DNA from: Marthasterias glacialis
Lineage: Eukaryota; Echinodermata; Asteroidea; Forcipulatida; Asteriidae
Direction of reading: 5' to 3'
NCBI GenBank assembly: GCA_911728455.2
Contig: OU452222.1
Location: 3,849,592-3,913,591 of the forward strand
DNA length: 64,000 nucleotides
Shown here: positions 21,368 to 33,077 of the stretch, piece by piece
Numbering within the stretch: the stretch's first letter is position 1
Layout of the letters: every line of letters starts with the position of its first letter
Notes under the pieces: model-generated
Databases searched by the model: none
What the model saw: the letters and a program-made list of their open reading frames with translations, nothing else
What the model was told of the DNA's origin: nothing
Program-made: the position numbers and the translations under genes

Positions 21368-21552
21368 AATAGACCGATCCATTAGGACCCGCCCCCTTAC
21401 GTGTTGACCAATCACATTGTTGAAAGTCAGACAAAAAAGTCCAACACGCATTCATGTCATGCAGTGTGGCATTCAAGAGACGCACATTGTGCTGCCCCAA
21501 TGCTGTGATTGGTCAATATGTTTAGGGGCGGGGCGTAATGGGTCGGTCTATT
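21368..21552. mobile_element. MITE-C copy, about 185 bp with about 48-bp TIRs
   Basis: The left end AATAGACCGATCCATTA runs through a CCCGCCCC block to TTGACCAATCAC. The reversed right end AATAGACCGACCCATTA runs through CCCGCCCCT to TTGACCAATCAC. TA dinucleotides sit at the outer edge on both sides (21370-21371, 21549-21550), consistent with TA target duplication. A longer, decayed relative is at 33078-33513. Confidence 0.75.
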
Positions 21553-22154
21553 TGCATAGCAAGATTTTCATTCTTAAGAATAACCGACGTATACAAATTT
21601 TGACTTTTAAAAGGGGTGGGGGAAAATACCTGACAGTCTCTTTCAATGCTATCAGTCAATCTTTTCTTGATTTCCTACCTCATTCCTACCTCATTCCTGG
21701 CAACTTCCTCTTCTTGGTCAACTGACAAAGTTGCATTTCTGATTTAAATAGTCCTTTTAAAAAAAAAAAAAATTTAGCTAGAAGCCCGTAAAATCCATCG
21801 AAATGGCCTGGAGCTGGGAGAGCAGTGATCGATGCTTCGTTAGAGGCATCACTATGTAGGATATACAGGGTGTGAGAATTCAGCTTTTAAGCTGGTTTCA
21901 GTTTAAAAAAAATTTTTTTTTTATAGATTTTTACTTTGAATTTCAGCTTTTTTTTGTAGACTTGCTGCGTACAAAACTATGGGAACTTTTTAAATTTCAG
22001 CTTTTTTGCAAGGTGTTTTCAGATTTGTTTTTAGTCTGTCAACATTTGTAAAATTGAAATTTGGCGTGGGTCGGTTAAAATACTTACCCCCCCCACCAAA
22101 AAAAAAAGAAGTCACAATTCTTTCAACATTAATTATTCTGAACGGCTCCTCGTA
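21553..22154. other. No gene recognised
   Basis: AT-rich. CAGCTTTT strings recur at about 21892, 21945 and 22000, and there is a C-run/A-run junction near 22086-22108. Confidence 0.5.
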
Positions 22155-22178
22155 GCAGCTTGATGAAATTGGGTCCAG
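22155..22178 (-). repeat. Solo terminal motif of MITE-F
   Basis: AGCAGCTTGATGAAATTGGG matches the terminal repeat of the element at 46672-46956. No partner end was found nearby, so this is a decayed or truncated copy. Confidence 0.4.
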
Positions 22179-22789
22179 CACGCTTTACTCTCAGGAAATG
22201 GTGCTCCAATTTGACGACAAGAAGCTGTCTATTTGATGTCTATGAGGGACCAAGGCTAGCTTTGCGGCCTTTGTGAAATTTCAAGCCCGATGTTGTTAAG
22301 CCTTTGAAAATAGGGTCACTAAATGTACAATGTACATATCCTCATCCTAACTGCCAGGCTGTACAGCGTGTGTGAAGACGTGATTCTCAGGAGCTTGGAG
22401 TGGTACTTGTTTATTTAAACCGATGCGGCCGAGAATAATTTTTGCGAGTCCTTAAATACAACGTACAGAATGTGATTGAGTCTATTTTTAATGTCTTCAT
22501 GTGGTTGTGTAAACATCTTTAACATTTTGTGCTGAATGTCGCGTATCCCTTACGGGCATGATCCCCCCACCTGATAAGAAGCGGGCATTTTCACCGTGAC
22601 ATTTGCCGCGATCAAAAATACACGCACATCCCACCATAAAGAGCGTCTCGAATAATATGATCTTTAAACAAACACTCAGCCCCTTATTGCGTTCAAAATA
22701 GTTATCTGGTACCCGTAGACAGTATGCACTTCCCTGTATTTCATAGCAATGATAAATATTGATTCGTGTGTGTTATCAACACAAGATAA

Positions 22790-23030
22790 AGGTGGCCTGA
22801 CTATTTTACCCCTCAGCCTCCGTTTGGTCCCATTGATTGTGTCTAAAGGTCTGTAGTTGTATGCTTTGACCATCTTTGTCTGGTGTCCTATTTGTAAATA
22901 CAACAGTGTTCGTACCTTCAGAAGGGAATTTGACATTGTTCCCCCTACCAGTCTCGTTTTGGTTACATTGGTTTCGAGTAGAGAGGAGAAAACAATATGG
23001 CTGCCTCCTGAAGATATAAAGGTCTCTACA
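22790..23030 (+). mobile_element. Degenerate MITE-B-derived sequence, two half copies
   Basis: CCTGACTATTTTACCCCTCAG with GTTTGGTCCCATTGATT, and again CCCCCTACCAGTCTCGTTTTG with GTTACATTGG, both match the internal region of MITE-B (15840-15880). The second is followed by a MITE-B-like end (ATATAAAGGTCT). The arrangement suggests two overlapping or rearranged copies. Confidence 0.55.
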
Positions 23031-23384
23031 TTATACATGGCCTTGGTGTGGTTCCCAGTTCAACATGACCAGCTGTCATTTTTATAAGCAGCTAGAGCCT
23101 TACATAAACAGTGTCTTCTGTCAATCAAATTGATCCTAAGAACAGACCTCCAGTAGAAGGAGGCGGCCGTGTGGAGGTGGGGTGTGGGGGGGGGGGGGTC
23201 TTTCAATAGTGCCTGTGGTCTGAACGTTCAGAAAATAGAAGACAGTAATTTAGAATAATAAAGTATAGTAAGGATGGTATTTGTTAACATTACAGGGACC
23301 GAAATTCTTAAAATATTGATATTACAATTTTGTTTATATCACGCCTTGTCTGAGGGTGTCTCAAAGCGTGCATTATTTATGACA
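23031..23384. other. No gene recognised; G-rich run
   Basis: A G-rich tract (GGGGTGTGGGGGG and longer) spans about 23178-23199. Nothing else recognised. Confidence 0.5.
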
Positions 23385-23720
23385 GGTAAACAGAGCTATT
23401 TTGAGTTATGAGACCCATTTATATAGATCTCTTTGTGAATGTATACAAAGTGCTGCCGCGCAAACTGCACAGCCAACCATGCCAGAAACACTAGGGCGAG
23501 CTCCCTCCTGTTTTACGCTGTGTGTACCGGATTCTTTAATGACATTGCTTAAACACACCGGACCTACGGCTTGACATCCCATCTAAAGGACGAAGCAATA
23601 TAAGGATTAAGTGTCTTTGCTTAAGGACAAAAAAAAATCCCCATGCCCTGAACCCCACACGTTGACCACAACACTCCACGGACGTGGGCACTCGCTCGAA
23701 GACATTTCTCAGCTAAGCTT
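23385..23720 (-). mobile_element. SINE-Leu-related body, decayed
   Basis: TCCCATCTAAAGGACGAAGC and TTAAGTGTCTTTGCTTAAGGAC are the reverse of the segment downstream of the tRNA-like head in the copy at 30640 (CTTGAGCAAGACACTT and following). The head, if present, would lie near 23650-23720 and is not recognisable. Confidence 0.5.
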
Positions 23721-25439
23721 AAAAGTGCAGGGAGCAATTCTAACAAGTAAAACATTTGTGCACAGCTTCTTAGGTCTGCTAAGCCAAAGTGTTTTGAGCT
23801 ATAAGAAAATTGTAATTCTGAGAAGCTCCTTTATAATTGGATCCTAATTCCCTGGCTCAATTTTTCTAAAGTTGTTTAGCGGAATATTGCTTACACTGTA
23901 ACAAGTTGATCGAGTAAGCAAAAGTGAGAAAGAAAGCAGTTGCTTCTAATACATATGTGTTCTAAGTGGGGAACCAAACAAGTTTCTACCCTTTAGTCAC
24001 GAAACCACCCGAAACCGCCCGGCCATTTGCTCACCGAACCGCCCGAAACCGCCTGAGATTACAAAACACTTCGCATCTCGGGTTTTACACATGCTGGCGG
24101 ATCACACTAAACAACCATAGATAGAGCGTGATCTGAAGACTATGATGGTCAAAAAATAACCTATGGTCACTATAGCAAGAAGTGGCGTAATCCACTTCCA
24201 AAGGTTCAAAGGTCAGGTTCAAATTTACAGTGCTTTAGTTTCTCCGTGTAATACAGACTGCATTGTATGTACAATGCAATAATGTACACAGTGAGGGCGG
24301 CCATGCTTACTTTTGCTGTGCTTTTGGCTTTAAAGTGTTTTTACACATTACTGAAAGGAATTCACATATTAAAGTAATTTAATTGTTATCTGTAATTAAT
24401 ATAGACAGTATTGATCATTTCCAAAGGTATGGTTTGGTTTATTTCACTCACTTTGTTCACATTTTTTGTTCTGGTTTGAAACGACGGTACAGTTGAAAAA
24501 GTTCTGTTCCCACGCTCATGCAATCCATATACATAGTTACAGCACAGGTGCTCTAAATTAGTTGATGTGTCATTATATTTACAAGCCTCAAAGCTTCGAT
24601 TTAGTATTAGCAAATAAACAAATGTGTACAGCATTCGAAAGAGAATTTGTTATCCTCTGCAAAATAAACCAAACTTTTAACACCCCAAAAAATAACCACA
24701 ACGAAAGTTGTATGAAGATTTCTAGATACTGCTTTAATCCGGTGACTTTTCCCTTGCCCAGTTCAGTGAGTAAATGACTTAAGTTGAAGTTGTGCACAAG
24801 TGTTAATGGGTGCTGCAGGAAGAACATTCTGCGTGTGGTCTGATTTTTTTTGAAATTATCCTGGTGAAGATTGTTTTGGTGTGGTTAGCTGCCTCAGGCT
24901 GGTACTTTGTCAGTCTTTGTTGCATCTGTTGATTCGTCAGGGACAAAACGTCCTTGTGAGTCACATGACGCGGCCGTGACATTTGTAAGATTAAAATATT
25001 GATAATGGAGACTCTACTCTGTAAAAACAATCATTTACGGTGTGGGAAAACAACCATTGTCTTTAGAGAATGCCGGCACGATTGTTTGTCGAGGTAGCAA
25101 GACCAAACATATTGTCCGAGTCATTAAACAAAAATAGGTATATTTTTCTTTTGTTACATACGTGTAAACCAACAATTTATTTGGCAGTAAATTGCAAAAT
25201 CTTACACTGAAACAAATGTGGTTTTTGTTTTTTTTTCCAAGTGGAAGTGGATTTGTATTGCTCATAGTCATATTTTGCAGGAAATGTATCGTCAGTTTTG
25301 TTTTAAAAAATTATTTAGGCTTTACAAAAGAGGGCAAAATATAGGTTGCCAAAAATAGCAAACCAAATCATTTCATATTAGTCAGTATCCATAATGACAG
25401 TAACGGTTTTAATGCTTATTTCTTAAAAAGATATCCGAC
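23721..25439. other. No gene recognised
   Basis: A short imperfect repeat of CCGAAACCGCCC lies at about 24008-24055. ORFs at 24386-24634, 24588-24827 and 24803-25030 overlap each other or run in opposite senses and show no domain. No supported exon. Confidence 0.45.
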
Positions 25440-25510
25440 CTGCATCAGACTGTATAGTTATGTCAGATTTCCCTTCCAGACTCAGTTTAGTTGTAATGGT
25501 TTTACTTATT
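25440..25510 (+). mobile_element. MITE-B fragment
   Basis: TTTCCCTTCCAGACTCAGTT aligns with TTGCCCTTCCAGCCTCGGTT of MITE-B. Ends are lost. Confidence 0.4.
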
Positions 25511-25742
25511 GGATCCACATTTGAAAAATATTTAAAAAAAAGAATGTGAAAAAACCTAGTAAGTTTTGCAGTGACACCATGTAATTATCTCTAATGAGTT
25601 GGTGCGGTTCTGAAAAGAACCGATGGTTTAACAACTCGACGTTTCGATCAGTATACTCTGATCGTCTTCATGAAGGGTGTGATACATAATTGTCTTTTGG
25701 GAAGAGGACCATTCCGATCATTCCATTCCAACCAAACCCAGG

Positions 25743-25851
25743 GGTGGATTTCATAAAACTAGTCCTAACTTAGGACTAGTCCTATAAGTCGGGACTAGTT
25801 ACTCGTCCTAACTCGAGATAAGACTAGTCTGAGCCCTTTGTGAAATCCAGA
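25743..25851. mobile_element. MITE-D, about 107-bp near-complete palindrome
   Basis: The left half TGGATTTCATAAAACTAGTC pairs with the right half ending TTTGTGAAATCCA, and the inner GGACTAGTCC/GGGACTAGTT blocks also pair. The element would fold into one long hairpin. I remember similar GGATTTCA-ended palindromes as very abundant in marine invertebrates. Confidence 0.75.
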
Positions 25852-25859
25852 ACAGACCT

Positions 25860-26015
25860 TGAATTTCATCATTGAGGGGGCAAGGCCATTTTTATTTTGC
25901 CAAAGGGCTCTTCCACTGGATCTTAAAGTGGGGGGGGGGGGCACTTTTAAAGGGGCACCAAGGTCGCTCATGGTAGCAGAGGACTAGATGGCCTCCGTGT
26001 AGTGCCATGCCTAAG
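25860..26015 (-). repeat. Dispersed repeat R2 copy, with G13 run
   Basis: Reversed, it follows R2: GGAGGCCATCTAG, CCTTGGTGCCCC, CCAGTGGAAGAGCCC, AATGGCCTTGCCCCC. A G run at about 25930-25942 interrupts it. Confidence 0.6.
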
Positions 26016-26724
26016 GAGATTTTTTATCAATTCCTGTGGTAACGTTTTCAAGAAAATAGAAAATAACAGGGTGTTTTTTCTTTCTTTCTAAGATCACTCA
26101 ATGAATAGACTTAATAAAATGAATTTCCAAGTTTTTTTTTTAGCCTGAAGATGATCAGAGGATTAACTGGTCAAGCTATTGAGTTATTAACCCCACAGGT
26201 TATTTTCGGAATCACAACTCCCTTGCAAATGATTGCCTTGATGGTAAAAGCAGACATGAAAAGATTAACAGAAAAAGTTCCATGGATTGAAAAAAAGAAG
26301 AAGAAAAAAAAGGTCCATAAATAAGAATGAGGCAGTTACAGTCCACTTGCCCCCCCCACATGTCACGGTCTGGTCGCTGATCTTCTGCAAGGTCTAGTAA
26401 CTGATCTTCTGTCATGCTGAAGCATGGATCTCCATGGCCAAGGATAGTGGCCTGATAAAGGTTAACCCCATCAGGACACGGCCCCCCCCCCCCAGGGGCA
26501 CAGTTTGATTTTATTGCTGAAATTACTGTTAATACCTGACCCCATTAATTCATGGAATGTTCTTGCCCGTGCTGGCCAGATCATGGACCTCTCTCTTCCC
26601 CCCCCATGCTTTATGGAACAATTGTCATAAGGGGGGGGGGGGTTACATTGGGTACATCTGTTGTCAAAATTATGTGTTGTACAAGCGTTTACATTAATGA
26701 AGATCTAAGGGTAGACAAGGCTCA
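26016..26724. other. No gene recognised; oligo-C/G runs
   Basis: Oligo-C at about 26482-26493 and oligo-G at about 26631-26642. No exon. Confidence 0.5.
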
Positions 26725-27060
26725 AGGCCAGTGATTTTAGCATCGGGCCAGTAAACTCATGACTGGACAAGTCCGGCGGTCTGGTGTTTTTGTTAAAATG
26801 TTGACTTTTAAAGTCTGATAATAATCTTTTAATTCTGTTAAGTATCGAAGAATATTTACCCAGATAACGAATGTGATAAATCGTCTCTTTCGTGCTTGTA
26901 CAAAATGAAACAGTTCAAATGTTAAACTGCGGTGGCATTTCTTTTTTTCTCATTTCAATTCTGGTCTTGTGAAAGAAATTCTAGTCCAGAAACTCCAGTA
27001 AACTGTTTGAGCCACAAGCCCTTCAGCCTCCTGGATTTTCACCCCAAATTCAAGCCCTGG
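26725..27060 (-). repeat. Dispersed repeat R3 copy
   Basis: Inverted relative of 6130-6375 (see that entry). Shared blocks here include CCAGTGATTTTAGCAT, GTAAACTCATGA, GAAACAGTTCAAATG and CTGGTCTTGTGA. Confidence 0.55.
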
Positions 27061-27467
27061 TAGGGAAAGTGATCTGGTAGGGGGGGGGGGGGAGGGTCAT
27101 TGGATTGTTTGGGTTTTTTCTCGGAGAGGAAGAGGACAAGGCAATACAAGGAGTAGGGACTTGCTGTTTTTAAAATGTTTCTTATCTTAGGGGTTGAGTT
27201 GTTTTTTATGTTCATATCTGTTTTTCTTGTAGTTTTTATTTTTTTTTTTTTCAAGTAATTTCATTTTATGTCATTTTGATTTTTGATGTGTATTGCCCGA
27301 TTTTCCCCAAAAGATATGTTTTGAAGGAGTTTTTTTTTCCCCGAACGCATTTTGTCAGATGATACTACTGTTTCAAAACGACAGTCATTCAAAAACTTTG
27401 ACATAGGCCACGGACAATGCACAAAGTACATGACACATGCAAAATCATTTGTACATGGCTGATGAAA
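27061..27467. other. No gene recognised; G13 run
   Basis: Oligo-G at about 27079-27091 and oligo-T runs near 27238-27251. Confidence 0.5.
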
Positions 27468-27713
27468 ACCATCTCAACTCCTTTGGAGTATGCAGCACCG
27501 GCAGCCAAATCAGCGCAAGGGTTGCTAATCATTCACATCAACAATCTCTACCCTCGCAGGTAACCATTCATACTCCTTGATGATGAGAAGCAATTAAGGT
27601 AGAGTGTCTTGCTCAAGGACGCAAGTGTCACGACCAGGTTTCAAACCCACGCTCTGGTGACCTAGCCTCCGAAACTTGACTTTGGTGCTTAGACCACTCG
27701 GCCATGACACGCC
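27468..27713 (-). mobile_element. SINE-Leu copy (minus strand)
   Basis: On the minus strand it starts GGCGTGTCATGGCCGAGTGG, then CTAAGCACCAAAGTCAAGTTT, a tRNA-Leu(CAA)-like head with anticodon loop GTCAAGT. GGGTTTGAAACC is the box-B region (decayed) and CTTGAGCAAGACACT begins the body. It stops at GGAGTTGAGATGG, shorter than the plus-strand copy at 30640. Confidence 0.8.
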
Positions 27714-29163
27714 ACAACATAAAACTTAGTCAAAAAGTCATTTAACCTGTTTAAAAAAAAAAAACATTTTGTATTCTGAACGAACTCTGACAGTTACAAA
27801 GATAAAATCACTGTGCCATTGATTTTAAACCAAATCAGAACAACATTCAATTTCCTGCACTCAAAAGTCACAGATGAATTGACTAAAAATAAACATTCAT
27901 ATTTAGAGTTATTTCCCCCCTTCGTAATTTTTCTGTTTTTGTTTTTTTTTGTTTTTTTTGACAAGGGTGAGCTGTGTATTTAAGATTCCCAGCCACCTTG
28001 GACAAAATGTCACAGGTGCGCGATGGAGACCTTTTGATATTAAATAACCTTTTGCTGAATCTGCCGATTAATTTATCAACTCTTTCACTGACAAATACTG
28101 ACATTAAAAGCTTATTTTAATCAACGTGGCCAGACGCAGGGCTGCTGTGTGTGTTATTGTATCTTGTTTTGGGGACGCTAAAAGTTATTGGAAAAACAAA
28201 TTAACAACAGGTTGACCACGTGCATCACATCTTGAATGGCTGTTTAATATATTGTAAGGATTGTCTGCAGCTTTGACAATTATCGGAAAAACAAATTAAC
28301 GTTTTTTTTTGTGGTCAATTTTCCTGAGAAATATACCCGTCAAAAACTCTTGTCATTTTTTGAGACAATTTCCCATCTTATTTCGGTTTAGCCAAAGTGA
28401 AGCAGAAACCTAACCATACAAGCTTGCAAGAAATAATCAACAAAGCACAATCCAGTTGTGAGAAGCTAGTTTGCCTAAATTTTCACAGATTTTATTTTTG
28501 CACAATACGATTCCTAAAACGAACGGATTTGAATAAATGAATCATTCCCGAAACCAATAGCGTATCATATCTTCAAAGTCACAGTATTGTTTTGTATTGG
28601 TGACTCATAAAATTGTTTTGTGATATTGAAGAGCTGTTTACTTTTTATTTAAAAAAAAATCACCCTCAAAAAAAAAAAAAAAAAAAAAAATTTTTTAAAT
28701 CTGTGGGTTTTTTTTAAACAGGAAATATATTTTTCTAGTGCTTGCGCAACAACTTTGCTCACCTTTAGTTTCAGTAGCATTTGTTTCCACACTGTCAACA
28801 AATTGAAACAATATAAATGAGCAACATGTACAACGTAATAATGAAGAGAATAGACTTGGTAAGGCTTTCCAAAAATACTTTTCAAATGCAGTGCAAAATC
28901 AGCTACATCATTATTTTATTGAATAACCAGACGAAAAACATTGGCATAGTTTTGTTTTTTTAATCAACTTCACCCCCCAACCATCATTACAATCAGTGAC
29001 ATTACAACTTTGTTGCTATACTGTGAGACACAAAACTAACAACGAACTGCCCCAAGATCACTGGCTCAGGGCTTGCACCACTGTTTGACTTCTCCAGGGT
29101 GACATTTGGTCCCTGCTCCACCATGAAAAATACAAAAAACCAACGAAGAGAGTCACATAGAGC

Positions 29164-29164
<1 letters not shown>
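27714..29164. other. No gene recognised
   Basis: AT-rich. CGGAAAAACAAATTAAC at about 28284 echoes TGGAAAAACAAATTAAC at about 28189. A long oligo-A/oligo-T junction lies at about 28668-28697. Confidence 0.5.

Positions 29165-29227
<63 letters not shown>
29165..29227. repeat. (AG)31 microsatellite
   Basis: Uninterrupted AG run of about 63 bases. The minus-strand ORF with a serine-leucine repeat over it is an artefact. Confidence 0.95.
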
Positions 29228-29230
<3 letters not shown>

Positions 29231-30349
29231 GTGGAAAAAATGCAATAGAATGATTATGCTTTGACAAGTAAACAAAACCTCATTAATTTCTATTTGCGCA
29301 GGATTACTTGTTATTCTCTGTGTGCCATTTATTAGCATGTCAAAGCATAGGGACAGGTGGTGGAACTTTTGGAGAGATGACAAAGCTCTTCCGGTTACCG
29401 GGCTCACTCCTACTGGAGCTGGACTCCACAAGTGGGTGATGGTTGTTTGGAGGGTGGAGGGGGGGGGGGTGGGTATTGTTGTCATGGGTGGATGGGTCTT
29501 TGTGAGGAGGGACCATGCGTGTAGCTGCATTGATTGATAGAGAGGTTTCCCATTCAGGAACGGGATTGTTAAGGATAATTATGTTGTGGGTAAAACACCT
29601 GCTAGTTTACTGGTGCTCACCTATATACTGGGATAGGGGAGCACAAGGCATGGAGTGGGCTAATTACAAGAGTGGTTAACCATCCCAAAATTGACTGAGG
29701 GTCTTGTTATGGTACACTGAAATTTTTTTTCAGATTTTGATCTGAATTCAGACTATTTTCTTTTTTAATGTCTGCCTGGTGAAAGGGGAAAACGAAATTG
29801 CTTTCACTTTACTTTAGATATTTAAGAGATCATGGTTTTTGATCTACTTCACTAAGGCAAGAGGATACTGTTCCCAGAAGCTCCTTGAAAAATGTAAAAA
29901 AAAACCTCCAGAAGTGACCAAAAAGGTAGAAAGGCAGGGCCACTTGAAAAGCCATCATGAGAAGATTAATGGGTGTAGTGGATTGTTTAACAATGGGAAG
30001 CGAAGTCCACAAAATAAGTGGCTCTGTGTTCTGTGGTTGCTCCCAGACCTTTTTGTCAGTGGGCGACTCTCGCCCTTACCTGTGTGCAGTGGTTTCGAGT
30101 GATAATCAGTAGATTTAGATTGTAAATCTTCCGAGATGTGATCGTATCATTGGATCTCGAGGGAGACCATTCAGTCCCATCCTCTTGCATTCAAATAAAC
30201 ATGTCGTTACGGCCAGCCTGTTAGAATTGTGTCTCAAACAAGGTGATGAAGTTTTTTGAGAAAACATCTTTTGAACAACTTCAGTCCTGTCAAGTGAGTT
30301 GTTTTTCGCATGAGGCAGTGTTTCTCAGTGCAATTTGCAGTCTTTTTGA
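29228..30349. other. No gene recognised
   Basis: Holds a G run at about 29459-29469 and a short repeat shared with 19509 (GATACTGTTCCCAGAAGCTC at about 29864). A minus-strand donor-like string (CACAG|GTAAGG reversed) near 30073 has no supporting exon. Confidence 0.45.
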
Positions 30350-30545
30350 CCAAAGTTACATGATGCAAAACAAATAAAATAAACTTCTTCTGTTTTTCTA
30401 TCGTTGTTATTGATTATTTGGCCATTGATAAAAGAAAACATACAGGCAGTCAAAATTAGATAAAACTGTAATCATGATGCAAGGAAATTCACCCTTGAAA
30501 GTGCCCTCATGCGGTCAAAAATACAGTCAGTTGGAACTATTTCCA
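30350..30545 (+). repeat. Dispersed repeat R5 copy
   Basis: Aligns with 49890-50080: TGATGCAAAACAA, then TTGTTATT, AGGCAGTCAAAAT-AGATAAAACTG, GAAAGTGCCC and a CAAAAATAC-GTCA block, in the same order and orientation. Unrecognised, non-coding. Confidence 0.6.
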
Positions 30546-30639
30546 AGTTTATTAAAAGTAATTTATCATTTGTAGTTTTCCTTTATTATCATTTTTCCAA
30601 TAAGTTCATATACCTTTAATCTAGATGCTTACTTTGTGG
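30546..30639. other. Spacer
   Basis: Nothing recognised. Confidence 0.5.
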
Positions 30640-30990
30640 CGTGTCATTGCAGAGCGGTCTAGGGACCAAAGTCAAGTTTCGGAGGCTAGGTCACCGGAGT
30701 GTGGGTTTGAAACCTGGTCATGACCGTTGCGTCCTTGAGCAAGACACTTTACTATAATTGCTTCTCGTCACCCAGGAGTAAATGGGTACATGCGAGGGTA
30801 GAGATTGTTGATGCGAATGGTCAGCAACCTGTGCGCTGATTTGGCTGCCGGTGCTGCATACTCCAAAGGAGTTGAGATGGTATTAGGAATGCTTAGGGCC
30901 CGTTGAACTTTGGTAATGATACTGTAAGGCGCTGTGAGAAGCCAAACTGGCTTGATCAAGTGCATAATAAGTAAACGGTGTTATTGTTAT
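30640..30990 (+). mobile_element. SINE-Leu copy (plus strand, full body)
   Basis: The head GTGTCATTGCAGAGCGGTCT and CAAAGTCAAGTTTCGGAGG resembles tRNA-Leu(CAA), with anticodon loop GTCAAGT. The body runs through TTGAGCAAGACACTTTAC, GGGTAGAGATTGTTGATGC, GCTGCCGGTGCTGCATACTC and CAAAGGAGTTGAGATGG. It ends in GGCGCTGTGAGAAGCC and a TTATTGTTATTAC tail. The end resembles the 3' end of the LINE at 16085-16165, as expected for a SINE that borrows LINE machinery. Confidence 0.8.
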
Positions 30991-31363
30991 TACTTGGTGA
31001 CAACAAAGATTTATTTCAATTCAGACAATTGCCTTGGAAGCAGTTTTCTTAAAAAAAAAAAAAACTTGTTGTTGAATGTGATTATAATTCCTTTGCCTAG
31101 GCAGGCAAGCAGTTTTTGTAACACACGCTAAAAAACAAAATGTAGAACGCTACCACTGCAGTTCCCAAATTTCCATCGGAATTCATCTGGTCAAATTCAA
31201 TTATTTGATTTTGAAAATCAATGACCCATCAATAGAATTACTTAACCATCAAAGCTAATGATTTATTCATGCTGGTCGGTCCAGCCCTATAAATATTCAT
31301 ACCCTAACTTACATACAAAAGTAGCTCACTCCCGTCTCGGTTGTGTACAATGTAGGTAAATTT
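30991..31363. other. No gene recognised
   Basis: AT-rich spacer with an oligo-A run near 31050. Confidence 0.5.
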
Positions 31364-31389
31364 TGTGTGTGTGTGTGTGTGTGTGTGTA
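31364..31389. repeat. (GT)n microsatellite
   Basis: Uninterrupted GT run. Confidence 0.9.
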
Positions 31390-33077
31390 CACGCAGACGC
31401 ATTTTTTTTTCTTCGGAAGAAGCAAACAAAAAACGGAGTGGGAATAAACAATTCCGAACAATGACTGTAATAATCATGTTGTCACGGCGCTGTGCCGTTT
31501 TTTAATCCGATGCTAAATTACCGTGTAAGTGCGATGGTGTTTTGCTCTTATCTAAAGCACGGCCACAGAAATCCAACACCGCTCAATTTCATGAAATCGT
31601 CAACAATTTGGATTCCTTCAATGCAGAGCCGGGCCCGTCCCATACATTCAGGCTGCCTTGGTTTTCAGCCCAGATTTATCAATACGCAAGCTAGGTTTTT
31701 TTTTTTTTTGAGTGGGGGGGGGGGGCAATCATATCTTGCAACAAAGAAACATGTACATGTACTTGTATCAGTCTCTAAGATCATGCCCCCCCCCCCTTCT
31801 TGCGTTTGCCTTGTTATCATTAATCACAAAGGCACATTTCAGATTACAATGTGCCTGGGCTCCCCACAACACACCACTGAGCTCGATGAGTGAAACTTAA
31901 TATAAGGACTTGATATAAAATTTTATATCAATGGCCTCCACGAGCAGATGGTTCGTGAGTTGACCTCGTCACAGTGGGATACATAGGTGATCGACATCTA
32001 ATAGCAGTTTATTACACTTGTTGGATTTCATTTTTTTTTTTTTTTTTTTTTTTTTATTTGGTCGGCCAGAAATGTTTAAATTTTAAATAAGTTAAAATCA
32101 GTGAACATTTATTGACTTATTTTTTTGTCCTTCTTTTTGTATTCAGATCAGTTTGTCCGAGAGAAAAAGTTGGGGGGAAATTTACATGTAAATAAGAAAG
32201 AGGCCTTGGAAATTAATGGGTTTTTTTAATCCACGTAAGAAGTAAGAAGGCAGCTGTGTGACAGTTAATGCGAGTAATCGAAAAGTTATTACTAAGTGAG
32301 TTCAAAAGCCTCCTTAAGAGTTATTACAGCGGACTTATTAAGGACACAAGTTTAAATGGCATCTTTGTATGAAAAATTCAGCAGAAAGTTTTGATGAAAA
32401 GGGTAGAATTAAGCTTCACGTACAGACGGTCTGAATTGTGAAGAACTTGTTTCGTTTTGCCGTTGTCTTTCTTTAATATATTTTTGCCCCCACCCAGCAG
32501 ATGCTCCCCATCACCCGGCCAGTATTTTAAGAATGACATCTAAAAGAAAAAACGACAATTAAAATGTTTGAAGCCCAAATCTGTTAATGTCTCTTGACTT
32601 TTCCTGAATAGATCATGACACGGCTAAACATCACCGAAGGAAAACGAGATGCCATGGAACTCTACTAAAAGTATTAAGCAATATGTAACAGACAGTCGAA
32701 GTCAATGACTTTGTGACACCTACAACTGTCACGAACTACACGTTTGATAATTGAACCGCGCACAAAATCCTCGCTGAAACATGAAATTTGTGCGACAATT
32801 TGCAGCCTACAAAAGCCGACAAACTTGAAAGTGAGAGATGAAACCCCTCGTCGTGACTGAAGTAGGTTCATACGGGTTGAATTTAGTCAATTTAGCTTGT
32901 CTTCAACCAGTTTAAATTAAAGACGAAGATCTCATCGCCATTTGTCTACCAGCGCAGGCAATTTTTTGCAACACGAGCATGTGCGCAATATGCAAATTAG
33001 GTCGCCGACGTTCACCGAGTGCCATGTGTAATGGTCCGATGGATAGATTAAGTACCGTGTAGCAAACATAGACAATA
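31390..33077. other. No gene recognised
   Basis: Contains a T-run/G-run pair near 31698-31723, an oligo-C run near 31785-31796 and a long oligo-T near 32032-32055. The 133-codon ORF at 31492-31893 crosses these runs and has no domain, so it is not called. Confidence 0.45.

Noticed and set aside
29153-29530. 125-codon minus-strand ORF.
   Set aside because: Its C-terminal end is the translated AG microsatellite and the rest has no domain.
31492-31893. 133-codon + strand ORF, the longest in the window.
   Set aside because: Runs through oligo-T, oligo-G and oligo-C tracts (Phe, Gly and Pro runs), with no recognisable domain.
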